64,000 nucleotides of DNA from Demequina sediminis. GTDB taxonomy: Bacteria; Actinomycetota; Actinomycetes; Actinomycetales; Demequinaceae. The position numbers and the translations under genes are program-made. Positions 1 through 10,643 of this stretch are shown here, piece by piece; position 1 is the stretch's first letter, and each line of letters starts with the position of its first letter. Below the pieces are notes generated by a model that did no database searches, was not told where the DNA came from, and saw nothing but the letters and a program-made list of their open reading frames with translations. The DNA lies in contig NZ_AP027736.1 in the NCBI RefSeq assembly GCF_030296675.1, positions 496,001 to 560,000 on the forward strand. The letters are read 5' to 3'.

Positions 1-1
1 G

Positions 2-1540
2 CACGACACCAACGGGGTGCGCGCGTGCATGGAGCTGCCCGAGCCGGACTCGCTCACGGCGCGGTCGATCCCCGTCCCGCTCGGCCGCGCGCTCATGCCG
101 CACCAGGCCCAGGTCGTGGCGGCGTCGTCGCGCGGTCACCGTACCTTCCTGCTCGCGGACGAGCCCGGCCTGGGCAAGACCGCGCAGGCGCTGCTCGCCG
201 CCGAGGCGGCCGATGCCTACCCGCTGCTCGTCGTGGTCCCCAACGTCGTCAAGACCAACTGGGCGCACGAGGTCTCGCTGTGGACCCCGCATCGGCGCGC
301 GAGCGTGGTCCATGGCGACGGCGAGGACGTCGACGCCTTCGCCGACGTGGTGATCGTCAACTACGACATCCTCGATCGGCACGTGGGCTGGTTCGGCGAC
401 CTGGGCTTCCGCGGCATGGTGGTCGACGAGGCACACTTCATCAAGAATCGGTCCTCGCAGCGCTCGCAGCACGTGCTCGCGCTCGCGCAGCGGATCCGCG
501 AGCGCGCTGCGCGCCCGCTGCTCATGGCCCTCACGGGTACGCCGCTCATCAACGACATCGAGGACTTCCGGGCGATCTGGCAGTTCCTGGGCTGGATCGA
601 CGACGACAAGCCGCTCGGCGCGCTGATGGCGGCCCTCGAGGACACGGGACTCATCCCCACCGACCGTGGTTTCTACGCCGCGGCGCGCGCGGCCGTGATC
701 GACATGGGAATCGTGCGCCGCCGCAAGGCCGACGTCGCCGCCGACATCCCCGCACGCCGCGTCGCCGACCTTCCCGTCGAGCTCGACGGACCCGTGGGAC
801 GGTCGATTCGCGCCGCCGAGGCCGCCCTCGCGAGCCGCATGGTCGACAGCTACCGCCGGGCCGTCGCCGCGCGCCCGGACCACGCCGACGACGGCGGGAT
901 CGACCTCGAGCTGGCGCGCCGCGTCGCGGCGGCGGAGCTCAAGGACGCGAGCTCGAAGACCTCGGGCGAGAACGTCTTCACGATGGTCCGGCGCATCGGC
1001 CAGGCGAAGGCTGGACTTGCGGCCGACTACGCCGTCCAGTTGGTGCGCAACGTGGGCAAGGTGGTGTTCTTTGCCAAGCACATCGACGTCATGGACCAGG
1101 CGGAGCAGATCTTTGCCGACCGCGGCATCCGGTTCGCCTCGATCAGGGGCGACCAGACCGCCAAGGTGCGCGAGAAGAACGTCACCGCGTTCACCGAGGA
1201 CCCCGAGGTGTCGATCGTGGTGTGCTCGCTGATGGCGGCGGGAGTGGGGCTCAACCTGCAGGTGGCCTCGAACCTGGTCCTCGCGGAGCTGTCGTGGACC
1301 GATGCCGAGCAGACCCAGGCGATCGACCGCATCCACAGGATCGGCCAGTCCGAGCCCGTCACCGCGTGGCGCATCATCGCCGCGCAGACCATCGACGCGA
1401 AGATTGCCGAGCTCATCGACGCCAAGTCCGGGCTCGCCGCTCAGGCGCTCGACGGCGTCGCTGTCGAGGAGGGCGACTCGTCGACGGACGTGCAACTCGA
1501 GGCGCTCGTCGCGCTCCTCGTGGAGGCCCTGGAGGACTGA
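2..1540 (+). CDS. SNF2-family DEAD/DEAH-box helicase, 5'-truncated by the window edge
   Basis: An ATP-dependent SWI2/SNF2-type DNA translocase or helicase. The reading frame is open from base 2, so the true start lies upstream and about 512 residues are visible. Walker A is DEPGLGKTAQ (about residue 50 of the visible part), the Walker B DEAH box is VVDEAHFIKN, and motif III is ALTGTPLIND. The C-terminal helicase lobe carries GVGLNLQVASNLVLAELSW and QAIDRIHRIGQ, the classic motifs V and VI of SNF2 proteins. Family and fold are clear. The substrate and any partner domain (an N-terminal HNH or SWIM domain is possible) cannot be judged from this fragment. Confidence 0.85.
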   Translation, partial: HDTNGVRACMELPEPDSLTARSIPVPLGRALMPHQAQVVAASSRGHRTFLLADEPGLGKTAQALLAAEAADAYPLLVVVPNVVKTNWAHEVSLWTPHRRASVVHGDGEDVDAFADVVIVNYDILDRHVGWFGDLGFRGMVVDEAHFIKNRSSQRSQHVLALAQRIRERAARPLLMALTGTPLINDIEDFRAIWQFLGWIDDDKPLGALMAALEDTGLIPTDRGFYAAARAAVIDMGIVRRRKADVAADIPARRVADLPVELDGPVGRSIRAAEAALASRMVDSYRRAVAARPDHADDGGIDLELARRVAAAELKDASSKTSGENVFTMVRRIGQAKAGLAADYAVQLVRNVGKVVFFAKHIDVMDQAEQIFADRGIRFASIRGDQTAKVREKNVTAFTEDPEVSIVVCSLMAAGVGLNLQVASNLVLAELSWTDAEQTQAIDRIHRIGQSEPVTAWRIIAAQTIDAKIAELIDAKSGLAAQALDGVAVEEGDSSTDVQLEALVALLVEALED

Positions 1541-1542
1541 GG

Positions 1543-3926
1543 CTAGGCCTGCGGGAACGCCGCGAGGTGCGCCTCGACCCACGCCTCGAATGACTCGGGG
1601 TCGAGTGGTCGCGAGAAGTGGTAACCCTGGGCGAGGTCCGCTCCCAGGTCGGTGAGCAGATCGACCTCGGCCTGTGACTCGACGCCCTCCGCGACGGTCC
1701 GCAGGCCGAAGTTGCGGGCGAGCTGGGCGATGGTCGCCACCAGGTCGCGGTCACGGGCGTGGTGGGTGCTCTGGCTCACGAATCCGCGATCGATCTTCAG
1801 ATAGTCGAGAGGAAAGTCGCGCAGGTACTGCAGCGAGCTGTAGCCGGTGCCGAAGTCGTCGATCGCGATCTGTACGCCTAGCTCCCTCAACTGGTGGAGG
1901 CGCGCGACGGCGATGTCGACGCGGCTCGCGATCGATTCCGTGATCTCGAGCACCAGCAGGTGGGGGTCGATGCCGGTTGTCGCGAGGGTGCGCTCAAGGT
2001 GGCCGACGAACCCGTCATCGCCAAACTGGCTCATCGAAATATTGACTGAGACGGTCAGCTCCCACCCTCGGCGGGTCCACTCGGCGAGTTGACGGCATGC
2101 GGTCTCGATGACCCACCGTCCCATCTCGCCGATGAGTCCCGTGTCCTCGGCGACCGGGATGAAGGTGTCGGGAGACACTGCGCCGAGCGTGGCGCTGTTC
2201 CAGCGCATGAGCGCCTCCGCGCCGTGGAGTTCACCGGTGGGAAGTGACACTTGGGGCTGATACACGACAGAGAGTTCATCGCGCTGGAGGGCGCGGCGCA
2301 GCTCAAGTTCAATGTGGACCCGGCGGTCATCGTCGGGGGTCGCTATGGACCGGTAGAGCGCGACCTGGTTCAAGCCTCGCCGTTTTGCGCCGTACAGCGC
2401 GGTCTCAGCGTTGCGCATCTGCGTTTCCGCATCGCACCCATCGTCGGGGTAGGTGCTGATGCCAAGTGTCGCCGAGATCGTGACCTCGTGCCCGCCCAGC
2501 ATGAGCGGGGCGCGCACAAGCTCGCGGAGGTCCTCGGCGACGGCGGTCGCCACGTGGGGATCGCCGGAGTCCAACGTGAGAATGAAGCCGTCGCCGGCGT
2601 AGCGGTACACGGTCGCGCGGTCAGAGAGGCGGTGAGCGAGCCGCTGGGCGATCGAGGTGAGCAGCATGTCGCCCGTGTCACGGCCCCACGTGTCGTTGAC
2701 GGACTTGAGCCGGTCGAGGTCCATCGCGATCACGGCGAACGGGCGGCCGTCGGCGACGCGGTGTGCGATGTCTTCTGCTGCTGCGTTTCGGTTTCCCAGG
2801 CCAGTGAGCGAGTCGGTGTAGGCCATGATGCTGAGCTCTCGCTCGAGTCGCTTCTGCTGCGTGATGTCCTTGCCCACGCAGTGAATGCCACGGGTCTCGC
2901 CGTCAATGATGATGGGAATGAGCGTGATGTGGAGGTCCACCACCTCGCCCGCACGGTTGTACATCGCCGTCTCGTACTGGCGCGTTTCACCTTCCAAGGC
3001 CCGCGTGAACTCGGCGAGCACAAAGTCCCGCTGATCGGGCACGAGCAGCGGGACGTACGTGAGCTCGCGCAGTTCCCTCTCGGAGTAGCCCGTGAGCGCC
3101 TCGGTCGCGGGGTTGAGGTACTCGTAGCCGCCCTCCGTGTCAAAGGAGACCACCGAATCGACGTTGTCTTCGAACAGCGCGCGGTAGCGTTGCTCGCTTT
3201 CCTGAAGTCGCCGTTCCGTTGCATTGCGCTCTGTCACGTCGCGCGCTTGGACAAACACGCCCGCGACTTCATCGCCCTCGATCATGGGCAGTGCCAACAT
3301 GTCGAGGTCCCTCACCTCGCCCGCACTGTCCGTGAGCGACAGCTCGAATCGCTGTACCTCTCCCTCGAGGAGCCGCCGGAAGACGCCCTGCGCGAGCGGG
3401 AGTTGTGACTCGTGCACCCGCTGTTCATAGCCGCCGCGCATCAGGTCATCACGACTGAAGCCCAGTATCCGTTCACCTGCAGGATTGATCTCCATCAGGT
3501 GGCCGTCGCGATCAAGAACGATGTTCGCATCCGGCGTGTGGTGAAACATCCCCCGGAACCAGTCGTATGTCCGCTGAACCTGCGCACCGATCTCATCGCC
3601 CGACAGGTCCCGCACATAGACCACGTGGGAGCGAGAGGGATCCGGCCCCCGAGCGGCACGACGGTGACCACCACCGGGCGGCGCGTGCCGTCCATCGCCG
3701 GCCGAGACCCGGGAAGCTCAACCACGTCCCGTGCCTCGTCAGCGGTGACCCCGCCCAGAGGCGCGTCGAGCAGGGTGCGAAGGTCAGCCCCGCGGACGTC
3801 GCGTGTCTCGCCCACCGCTTGCACGAAGGCGGCGTTGGCTTCAGCGACGATCCACGGCGTCTTGCCCACCGCGCTCGTGAGGGCTGCGGGCATTGGCAGG
3901 TGATGGAGTGCGGGATCGAGTCTCAC
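1543..3926 (-). CDS. PAS-PAS-PAS-GGDEF-EAL c-di-GMP signalling protein, frameshifted near 3646
   Basis: A cytoplasmic c-di-GMP enzyme with about three N-terminal PAS sensor domains. The EAL phosphodiesterase domain looks intact: EAL in GAEALMRW, then EITES, DDFGTGYSSL, KIDRGF and VAEGVE. The cyclase signature is degenerate (AGDGF where GGDEF is expected), so phosphodiesterase activity is more likely than synthesis. The first PAS domain (from GTG 3926, preceded by GGAGGAGG) is in another frame. Adding one C to the run at 3646-3650 on the plus strand joins the halves into about 794 residues, giving a continuous PAS strand ending VVYVRDLSGDE. No transmembrane segment is seen. The stop lies 2 bp from that of the convergent helicase. 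Confidence 0.85.
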
Positions 3927-4083
3927 GAGATCCTCCTCCGGGCCGGACCGCGCGCCCGTTCACCGGGAGATCGATGACGGTCGTGCCGTGCTTTGCTCGT
4001 TTCCAGCACCCTAGCAACGAGCGTGCTGCGCGTGCCTGCGATCCCGTGAGGTGTTGGTCACCCGATGCCCGATCAGGGCACCG

Positions 4084-4770
4084 TTAGCCTCGCAGGGGAC
4101 CCCGCGCGATCGCCAGCTCACCCTCACCGAGACCGTTGAACCGAGGCACAGGCGTCCCCGCGACCACCGCGAGCGCGTGCTCCCACGGTCGTTGGGAGGC
4201 AAAGAACGGAGTCTCGTGCGACGTCCACTCGCGCCAGAACGCCCGTGCCTCATCCTCGTCGCCATTGGTGCCCTCGGCGACGTCGCGCGCGACGCCGCGC
4301 CGTTCGGCCTCCACCACGTCCGCCTGCACCCACACCGTCGCATCGACGAGGTCCGCGTACTCCTGCTGACGAGCACCCGCACCCTCGACCACGACGGCGC
4401 GCAGTCCCGCCGGCACCGCGATCGACCCCTCGCGGCCTCGCGCCACCCACTGCGGCGGGCGGAAGTCGACCGCCTCGCCGCGGTGCAGGGGCTCGAGCAC
4501 GCCCACTCGCAGCAGCCCGCCCCACCCGAAGAACGGCTCGTGCCACGCGAGATCATCCGTGTGCACCACGGCCGCGGGTCCCAGCTCCGCGGCCAGCAGG
4601 CGCGCGAGCGTCGACTTGCCCGCTCCGCCTCGCCCGTCGACGGCGACCACCCACGGCCGTCCGGGTGCCCGCCCTGCGAGCCCCAGCATCGTCGCGAGGG
4701 ACGCGACCGTACCGCACTCGAACGGTCCCGCCGGCGGCTCGCCCGCGGGGAGCGTCATCGAGGCCGTCAC
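4084..4770 (-). CDS. P-loop nucleoside/uridine kinase-like protein
   Basis: A 228-residue P-loop NTPase resembling uridine kinase/AAA_18 proteins, predicted to phosphorylate a small molecule in the cytosol. The Walker A motif is VDGRGGAGKSTLA near residue 55, followed by a typical HTDD acceptor-side motif. The start chosen is GTG 4770, which overlaps the stop of the upstream alarmone synthetase by 4 bp (GTGA) and implies translational coupling; ATG 4758 is the alternative. The substrate is not identifiable from sequence. Confidence 0.7.
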   Translation of the reverse strand: MTASMTLPAGEPPAGPFECGTVASLATMLGLAGRAPGRPWVVAVDGRGGAGKSTLARLLAAELGPAAVVHTDDLAWHEPFFGWGGLLRVGVLEPLHRGEAVDFRPPQWVARGREGSIAVPAGLRAVVVEGAGARQQEYADLVDATVWVQADVVEAERRGVARDVAEGTNGDEDEARAFWREWTSHETPFFASQRPWEHALAVVAGTPVPRFNGLGEGELAIARGPLRG

Positions 4771-5459
4771 GACCGGTCGCCGTGGAGCTGACGGTGCAGG
4801 CGCTCCATGCGCGCGTCGAGCTCGGTCGCGGTGGCGGCCGCGGACTTCAGCTCGTCGAGCAGTCCGTCGGGCACCGCCGCCGAGTACTTGTAGTAAATCT
4901 TGTGCTCGAGGCTCGCCCAGAAGTCCATCGCGATGGTCCGAAACTGCACCTCGACGGGGACCGACACGCGCTCCGAGGACAGGAACACGGGGATCTCGAT
5001 CACCGCATGCAGGCTCTGGTAGCCGTTGGGCTTGGGGTGCGCGATGTAGTCCTTGACACTGCGCACCGTGACGTCGTCCTGCTGCGTGAGCAGGTCGAAG
5101 AGCCGGTAGACGTCCGTCGAGAACGCGCACGTGACGCGCACGCCGGCGATGTCGGTGATCTGCTCGCGGACCGTCGCGAGCTCGAACGTGAGGCCCTTGC
5201 GGCGCAGCTTGTCGACCAGGCTCTCGGGCGCCTTGACGCGGCTCGAGATGTGCTCGATCGGGTTGTAGTCGTGCAGCGAGAGGAACTCGTCACGCAGGAT
5301 GGACAGCTTGGTCTCGATCTCGCGCAGCCCGAACTCGTACTGCAGCAGGAAACGCTGCAGTTCCTGGCTGAGGTCCCGCAGCTGCTCGGAGGTCACCGAG
5401 CCCGCGCCGGTGCTGAGCAGCGAGATGGCCTGAGAGGAGGCGGGATCCGGGTCGGGCAT
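4767..5459 (-). CDS. Small alarmone synthetase-like GTP pyrophosphokinase (RelA/SpoT domain)
   Basis: A 230-residue RelA/SpoT synthetase-domain protein without the HD hydrolase, TGS or ACT domains of long Rel, so it is a stand-alone small alarmone synthetase. Such enzymes transfer pyrophosphate from ATP to GTP or GDP. Visible family motifs are DIAGVRVTC, the G-loop YIAHPKPNGYQSLH, VEVQFRT and FWASLEHKIYYK. An AAGGAC sequence precedes ATG 5459. It is transcribed with the kinase that overlaps its stop codon. Known family members respond to cell-envelope stress; nothing here shows the inducer. Confidence 0.85.
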   Translation of the reverse strand: MPDPDPASSQAISLLSTGAGSVTSEQLRDLSQELQRFLLQYEFGLREIETKLSILRDEFLSLHDYNPIEHISSRVKAPESLVDKLRRKGLTFELATVREQITDIAGVRVTCAFSTDVYRLFDLLTQQDDVTVRSVKDYIAHPKPNGYQSLHAVIEIPVFLSSERVSVPVEVQFRTIAMDFWASLEHKIYYKYSAAVPDGLLDELKSAAATATELDARMERLHRQLHGDRS

Positions 5460-5552
5460 GAGTGTCCTTGTCGTCGTGGCGCTGACGGCCGATGCCGTCC
5501 CTAGTCTTCCTGACGCGCGTGGCGTCGCTGTGGTTCCCGCGCGAACGCGAGA

Positions 5553-5558
5553 TACCCT
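5553..5558 (+). promoter_or_regulatory. Leaderless -10 element for the LCP gene
   Basis: TACCCT ends 6 nt before GTG 5565, the spacing at which transcription would begin on the start codon. No Shine-Dalgarno sequence is present. Confidence 0.5.
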
Positions 5559-5564
5559 CGCGGG

Positions 5565-6752
5565 GTGAATGATGAGCCGCGCCGCCTCCCGCCGTCGGTC
5601 CCGCCGCGGGGCGACCGCGAGCGTCCCGGGGTCGCGCGGCCCGCCCAGCCGGTCCGCCGCGAGAGCGTGAGGCCCGCGCCCGCCGCCGCGTCACGCTCCC
5701 AGCACACGCAGCCTCCCGCACCCGCGCAGCGTCCCCAGGCCTCACCCCAGCGGCCGCAGCAGGCGCCCGCCCGCCCGGCCCCGGCATCGTCCCCTCGCCA
5801 GTCTCCGGCGCGCACGCGGCGCCGTCACCCGGTACGCCGCACGCTCGTCACTCTCCTGGTGCTTCTGCTCGCCGCGCTGGTGGTGTTCTGGATCTGGGTC
5901 GAGTCGCGCATCACCCACGTCGACGCGCTCAGCGGCGCCGCGAACACGGCGGGCAGCACCACGCTGATCGTGGGCTCCGACTCGCGCGAGGGCTTCGACA
6001 GCAACGACCCGACGGAGGGCGAGCGCACCGACACGATCATGGTGCTGCACCGGCCCGAGGACGGGCCGACCGCGCTCATCTCGATTCCGCGCGACTCCCT
6101 GGTCCAGATTCCCGGCTACGGCGACAACAAGATCAATGCCTCCTTCTCGTTCGGCGGACCGCAGCTGCTGGTGGCGACGGTCGAGCAGCACACGGGGCTG
6201 ACGATCGACACGTATCTCGAGGTCGGGTTCACCGGAGTCGGGGGACTGGTCGACGCGATCGGCGGGGTCGAGCTTTGCTATGACGAGGACGTCGACGACT
6301 GGCGCTCGGGCATGCAGTGGGAGGCGGGCTGTCACGTCGCCGGGGGAGCGGACGCGCTCGCCTTCGCGCGCATGCGGTACTCCGACCCCCTGGGGGACAT
6401 CGGCAGGGCGCAGCGTCAGCAGCAGCTGGTGTCCGCGGTGGCGGACACTCTCCTCAACCCGTCGACCGTGCTCAACCCGTTCACGCTCGTGCCGACAGTC
6501 GACGCCGGCCTTGACGCGTTCCGGGTGAGCGACGGCACCGGCGCCCTTGATCTGGCCCGCGTCGCGCTCGACTTCAACGCCGCGCGCGGTGACGACGCGA
6601 TCACGGGCACGCCGCCGATCGCCGACATGGGCTACCGGGTCGACGGCGTGGGCTCGACCGTCCTGCTCGATCCCGACACGATCGATCAGTTCTGGGCGGA
6701 CATCGCCGCGGGCACGCTCGAGCCGGGCTCCGTCGTGGGCGGGGTGGGCTAG
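5565..6752 (+). CDS. LytR-CpsA-Psr (LCP) family cell-wall glycopolymer ligase
   Basis: A 395-residue membrane-anchored LCP phosphotransferase. These enzymes attach lipid-linked glycopolymers to peptidoglycan outside the cell. The first 85 residues are a cytoplasmic Pro/Arg-rich tail. One transmembrane helix follows (about 88-107, LVTLLVLLLAALVVFWIWV). The LCP domain then shows LIVGSDSREG, RTDTIMVLH, ISIPRDSLVQIPG, KINASFSFGG and ADALAFARMRYSDP, including the conserved Arg and Asp residues. GTG 5565 is preceded by a leaderless-type promoter. Its TAG stop shares a CTAG tetranucleotide with the stop of the convergent P-type ATPase. Confidence 0.9.
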   Translation: MNDEPRRLPPSVPPRGDRERPGVARPAQPVRRESVRPAPAAASRSQHTQPPAPAQRPQASPQRPQQAPARPAPASSPRQSPARTRRRHPVRRTLVTLLVLLLAALVVFWIWVESRITHVDALSGAANTAGSTTLIVGSDSREGFDSNDPTEGERTDTIMVLHRPEDGPTALISIPRDSLVQIPGYGDNKINASFSFGGPQLLVATVEQHTGLTIDTYLEVGFTGVGGLVDAIGGVELCYDEDVDDWRSGMQWEAGCHVAGGADALAFARMRYSDPLGDIGRAQRQQQLVSAVADTLLNPSTVLNPFTLVPTVDAGLDAFRVSDGTGALDLARVALDFNAARGDDAITGTPPIADMGYRVDGVGSTVLLDPDTIDQFWADIAAGTLEPGSVVGGVG

Positions 6753-9474
6753 GCGCGGTCTCGCGCGCGGTGGCGGGCCCGCGTGACCGCCTTCATCGCC
6801 TCGACCGCGAGGAAGACCACCACGGCGAACGCCGCGGCGAGACCCCATTCGCGCAGCCCGATGGGCGTGGACTGGAACGCGACGTGCATGAACGGCGCGT
6901 ACGTGAAGAGGAGCTGGAAGGCGAGGAACGAGCCCGCGGCGACCCACAGCGCGCGGTTGCCACGCAGCACGCCGAGCGTGAGGCTGGACCGGCTGAGGAA
7001 GCGGCTGTTGAAGAGGTACGCGAGCTGACCGAGCACGAGGATCGTCACCGTGGTGGTCTGCGCGGTTTCCGCGCTCACTCCCCATCCGCGCACGATGAAC
7101 GACACCGCGAGGGTCGCGCCGCCGATGATGAGCGATGCGATCACCACGTGCAGGAGTGCGGAACGTGACAGCACCGACCCCGCGCTGCCTCGCGGCGGCC
7201 GGTCCATGATGCCCGGCTCGGCCCGCTCGTATGCGAGCGCGAGGGACAGGGTGACACCGGTGACCAGGTTGACCCACAGGATCTGCACCGGCGCGAGCGG
7301 CAGCGTGAATCCCACCAAGATCGCGACGAGCACCACGAGCGACTGGGCGCCGTTGGTGGGCAGCAGGAACACGACCGACTTGCGGATGTTGTCGTAGATC
7401 CGGCGTCCCTCCTCGACCGCACGCTCGATGGTCGCGAAGTTGTCGTCGGCGAGCACGATGTCGGCGGCCTCCTTGGTGGCCTCGGTGCCCTTGATGCCCA
7501 TCGCGATGCCCACGTCGGCGCGCGTGAGTGCGGGGGCATCGTTCACGCCGTCTCCCGTCATCGCGACCACCTCGTCGTGGCGTTGCAGCGCCCGCACGAT
7601 CCTGATCTTGTGCTCGGGGCTGGTGCGCGCGTAGACGTCCACGTCTCGCACCACGGCCTCGAGGTCGGCGTCCGACATCGCCTCGAGTTCCGCGCCCGTG
7701 AGCGCACGCACCTCGCCCTGCGCGGGGGCGAGCCCCAGGTCGCGCGCGATCGCCGTCGCGGTGCCCACGTGGTCGCCGGTGATCATCTTCACGCGAATGC
7801 CCGCGCGGTGGCACTCGGCGATCGCCGCGACGGCCTCGGGCCGGGGCGGGTCGATGATCCCGAACACGCCCAGGAAGACCAGCCCCTCCTCGACGTGCTC
7901 GTGGTCCAGGATGTCGTCCTCGTGCTCCGCGGGCCGCTCCGCCGCGGCGAGAGTGCGCAGCCCCTGCTGCGCGAGGGAGTGGATGACGCCGTCCCAGTAC
8001 GCGTGGTCGAGCGGCTCGAGGGTGCCGTCGGCGGTGCGCTGGAGGGCGCAGCGCTCGAGGAGGCGGTCGGGCGCGCCCATCGCGCGCACCATGCGGCCCG
8101 TGTGGGGGCCCTCGCCGGGCACCAGGTCGAGCGTCGCCATGTACTTGGTGTCCGACTCGAAGGGCAGCACCGCGAGGCGCTCGACACCCGCCGTGTCCGC
8201 GCCGGCCTTGAGCGCGAGCGAGACCACGGCGCCCTCGGTGGGCTGGCCGACCACGCGCCAGCGGCCGTCCTCCTCGACCACGCGGGCGTCGTTGCACGAT
8301 GCCGCGGCGGCGACGAGTGCCGCGAGGTCGTCGTGCGCGGCGAGGGTCGCGACCTCGCCGTCGAGCAGAATGCGGCCCTCGGGCGCGTAGCCCTTGCCCT
8401 CGACGTCGTACGTCGCGGTGGCGGTTGCGACGTGGCGCACGACCATCTCGTTCGTGGTGAGCGTGCCGGTTTTGTCGGAGCAGATCGTGGTGACCGACCC
8501 CAGCGTCTCGACCGCGGTGAGCTTGCGCGTGATCGCGTGACGCCGCGCCATCTGCTGGACCCCGAGGGCGAGCGTCACGGTGACCAGCGCGGGCAGCCCC
8601 TCCGGCACCGCGGCGACCGCGAATCCGATCGCGGCCGAGATCAGGTCCGCCCACGCGAACTGATGCACCACGTAGCCCACCACGAGCATGAAGACGGCCA
8701 TCCCGAGGATGCCCCACGCGAGCATCGTCCCGAACTGCGCGAGCTGGCGTGCGAGGGGGTGTCGAGCTGGTCGGCCTCGGACACCATCTGCTGGATGCGC
8801 CCGATCTCGGTACCCGAGCCGGTCGCGGCGACTACGCCGATCCCGCTTCCCGCGGAGACGATGGTCCCCGAGTACAGCATCGACGCGCGGTCGCCCACGC
8901 CCGCGTCGTGCTCGACGGGATCGACCTGCTTGACCGAGGGCACCGACTCTCCCGTGAGGGCGGCCTCGTCGACCTGAAGGTTGGTGGCCTCGAGAATGCG
9001 CAAGTCGGCGGGCACGCGCGCGCCCGAGCGCAGCCGCACCACGTCGCCGGGGACCAGGTCCTCGGCATCGACCATGGCCCACTCGCCGTCGCGGCACGCC
9101 TGCGCGTCGAGCGACAGCATCTGACGGATCCCGTCGAGCGCCTTCTCCGCCTGGCCCTCTTGGATGAAGCCGACCGCGGCGTTGATGACGGCCACCGCGA
9201 GGATCACCCCGAAGTCGATCCAGTCGCCCAGGAGCGCCTTGAGCACCGCCGCCGCGAGCAGGATGTAGATGAGCACGTCCTGGAAGTGGCCCAGGATGCG
9301 CCGCAGCACGCTGGGACGCTCGGGGGCGGGCAGCCGATTGGGCCCGTGCGACTCGAGGCGGCGGGCGGCCTCCTCGGCGGTGAGTCCCGAGGGCGTGCTC
9401 TCGAGGGCGTCGAGGACCGCGCGGGCGGGCTTGGCGTGGACGGCGGGTGCGGGGGAGGCGGGTGTCACTGTCAT
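6749..9474 (-). CDS. P-type (P2-like) cation-transporting ATPase, frameshifted near 8755
   Basis: An integral-membrane pump of about 908 residues after repair. An N-terminal cation-ATPase segment, actuator motif LTGES, a PEGLP motif in membrane helix 4, phosphorylation site SDKTGTLTTNE and hinge MTGDGVNDAPAL identify a P2-type ATPase similar to calcium pumps. The ion is not proven, because the family also holds Na+, K+ and Mn2+ pumps. The first third (from ATG 9474, MTVTPAS) and the remainder are in different frames. Adding one G to the plus-strand run 8755-8759 yields a smooth QLDTPLARQLAQF join. It is convergent with the LCP gene. Confidence 0.88.
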
Positions 9475-9541
9475 GGGTCGAGCCTCGCACGAAACGGCGG
9501 GAGGCGGGAACGATGCCCGAGGCAGGGGACGATGCGCGGCG

Positions 9542-10416
9542 TCAGTCGACGTGGCTCGTGGGTCGCATGTCCTGCGTTCCCCACCGAATCGCGCGGGTCG
9601 CGAGGCCGCCGGCGAGCGGACCGACGGCGCGGGTGACGCGGCCGTCGAGGCCGAGCTCCGTGCGCGCCCAGCGGGGGAGGAGGGCGACGGCGCCGGAGGC
9701 GAGCGGCGCATAGCCGAGCCGCGCTCCGCGGCCCAGCGGCGGCTCGTGCAACAGGAAGCGCGCGGCGTCGAGCGCCGCGGGCGTCGCCGCGAGCTCGGGG
9801 CGGTAGCGCACGATCGCAGCGTGGAGTTCCGCGACGGTCACGGGGACGTCCGTCGCGCCCAGCTCGCGCGCGACCCGGGCGGACTGCGCGACGTACTCGT
9901 CCGCACCGGCGGGGGACAGCGGGCGCGCGCCGTAGCGCTGGTGCGCGGCGAGGAACGAATCGGCCTCGGCGACGTGCACCCACGTGAGGAGGTGCGGATC
10001 GTCCGCGCGGTAGGGGCGCCCGTCGGGCGCCTTCCCCGCACCCGCGCGTGGATCGCGCGGATCCGTGCGACCGTCTCCGCCGCATCGTCCTGGGTGCCGA
10101 ACGTGGTGAAGGCGAGGAAGGTCGCGGTGCGCGCGAGCCGTCCCCACGGGTCCCCGCGATAGCCCGAGTGGCCCGCGACCCCTGCCATCGCGAGGGGGTG
10201 GAGGGATTGCAGGAGTAGCGCGCGCAGGCCGCCCACGTACATCGACGCGTCGCCGTGCACGCGACGGATCGCGGCGCCGGGAGGAAACCACCGCGGGCCG
10301 GGGGTGTCGTGGACGCGCGAGCGGATGGCGGGGCCGTCCTGGCCGCCGACGCGAGCGAACAGCGCGCTGCCCAGTCGCTCGCGCGCCCGCGCGATCGGTC
10401 GGGAGGTGGCGGCCAT
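9542..10416 (-). CDS. DUF2236 (MpaB/latex-clearing-protein-like) oxygenase, frameshifted near 10034
   Basis: A protein of about 291 residues after repair, related to MpaB/Lcp-type haem oxygenases of the DUF2236 family. Family-type features are RRVHGDASMYVGGLRALLLQ, HPLAMAGVAGHSGYRGDPW and LTWVHVAEADSFL, where His residues are the expected haem ligands. The N- and C-terminal halves are in different frames. Adding one C to the run at 10034-10037 joins HARVRG to KAPDGRPYRADDPH. TGATACT lies 6 nt before ATG 10416 and could be a leaderless -10. Actinobacterial members are diverse, so the substrate is unknown. Confidence 0.78.
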
Positions 10417-10643
10417 GGTGCCAGTATCACCCGCTCCGGGTGGCCCACGAGACCCCTGGCAGCGGGGCCCCTTGAGGTCACGACTGGGTCACGACCGGGG
10501 TGCGGTCGCGCGGGTATGCGGGGGTGCGCCCGTACGATGGAGCGCCGGTCTCGCTGAGTGGGGAGCCCCTGAGGCCGTGCGTCACGCCCGCCTTGCCGGC
10601 CGTCGCCGGGCACGTCGCCCGGGGAAGGAGAGTGAGCGGACCG

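Noticed and set aside
2251..3408. A 385-residue open frame opposite the PAS-GGDEF-EAL gene
   Set aside because: Its composition is that of a complementary-strand shadow, it shows no domain motif, and the minus-strand reading carries clear PAS, GGDEF and EAL motifs.
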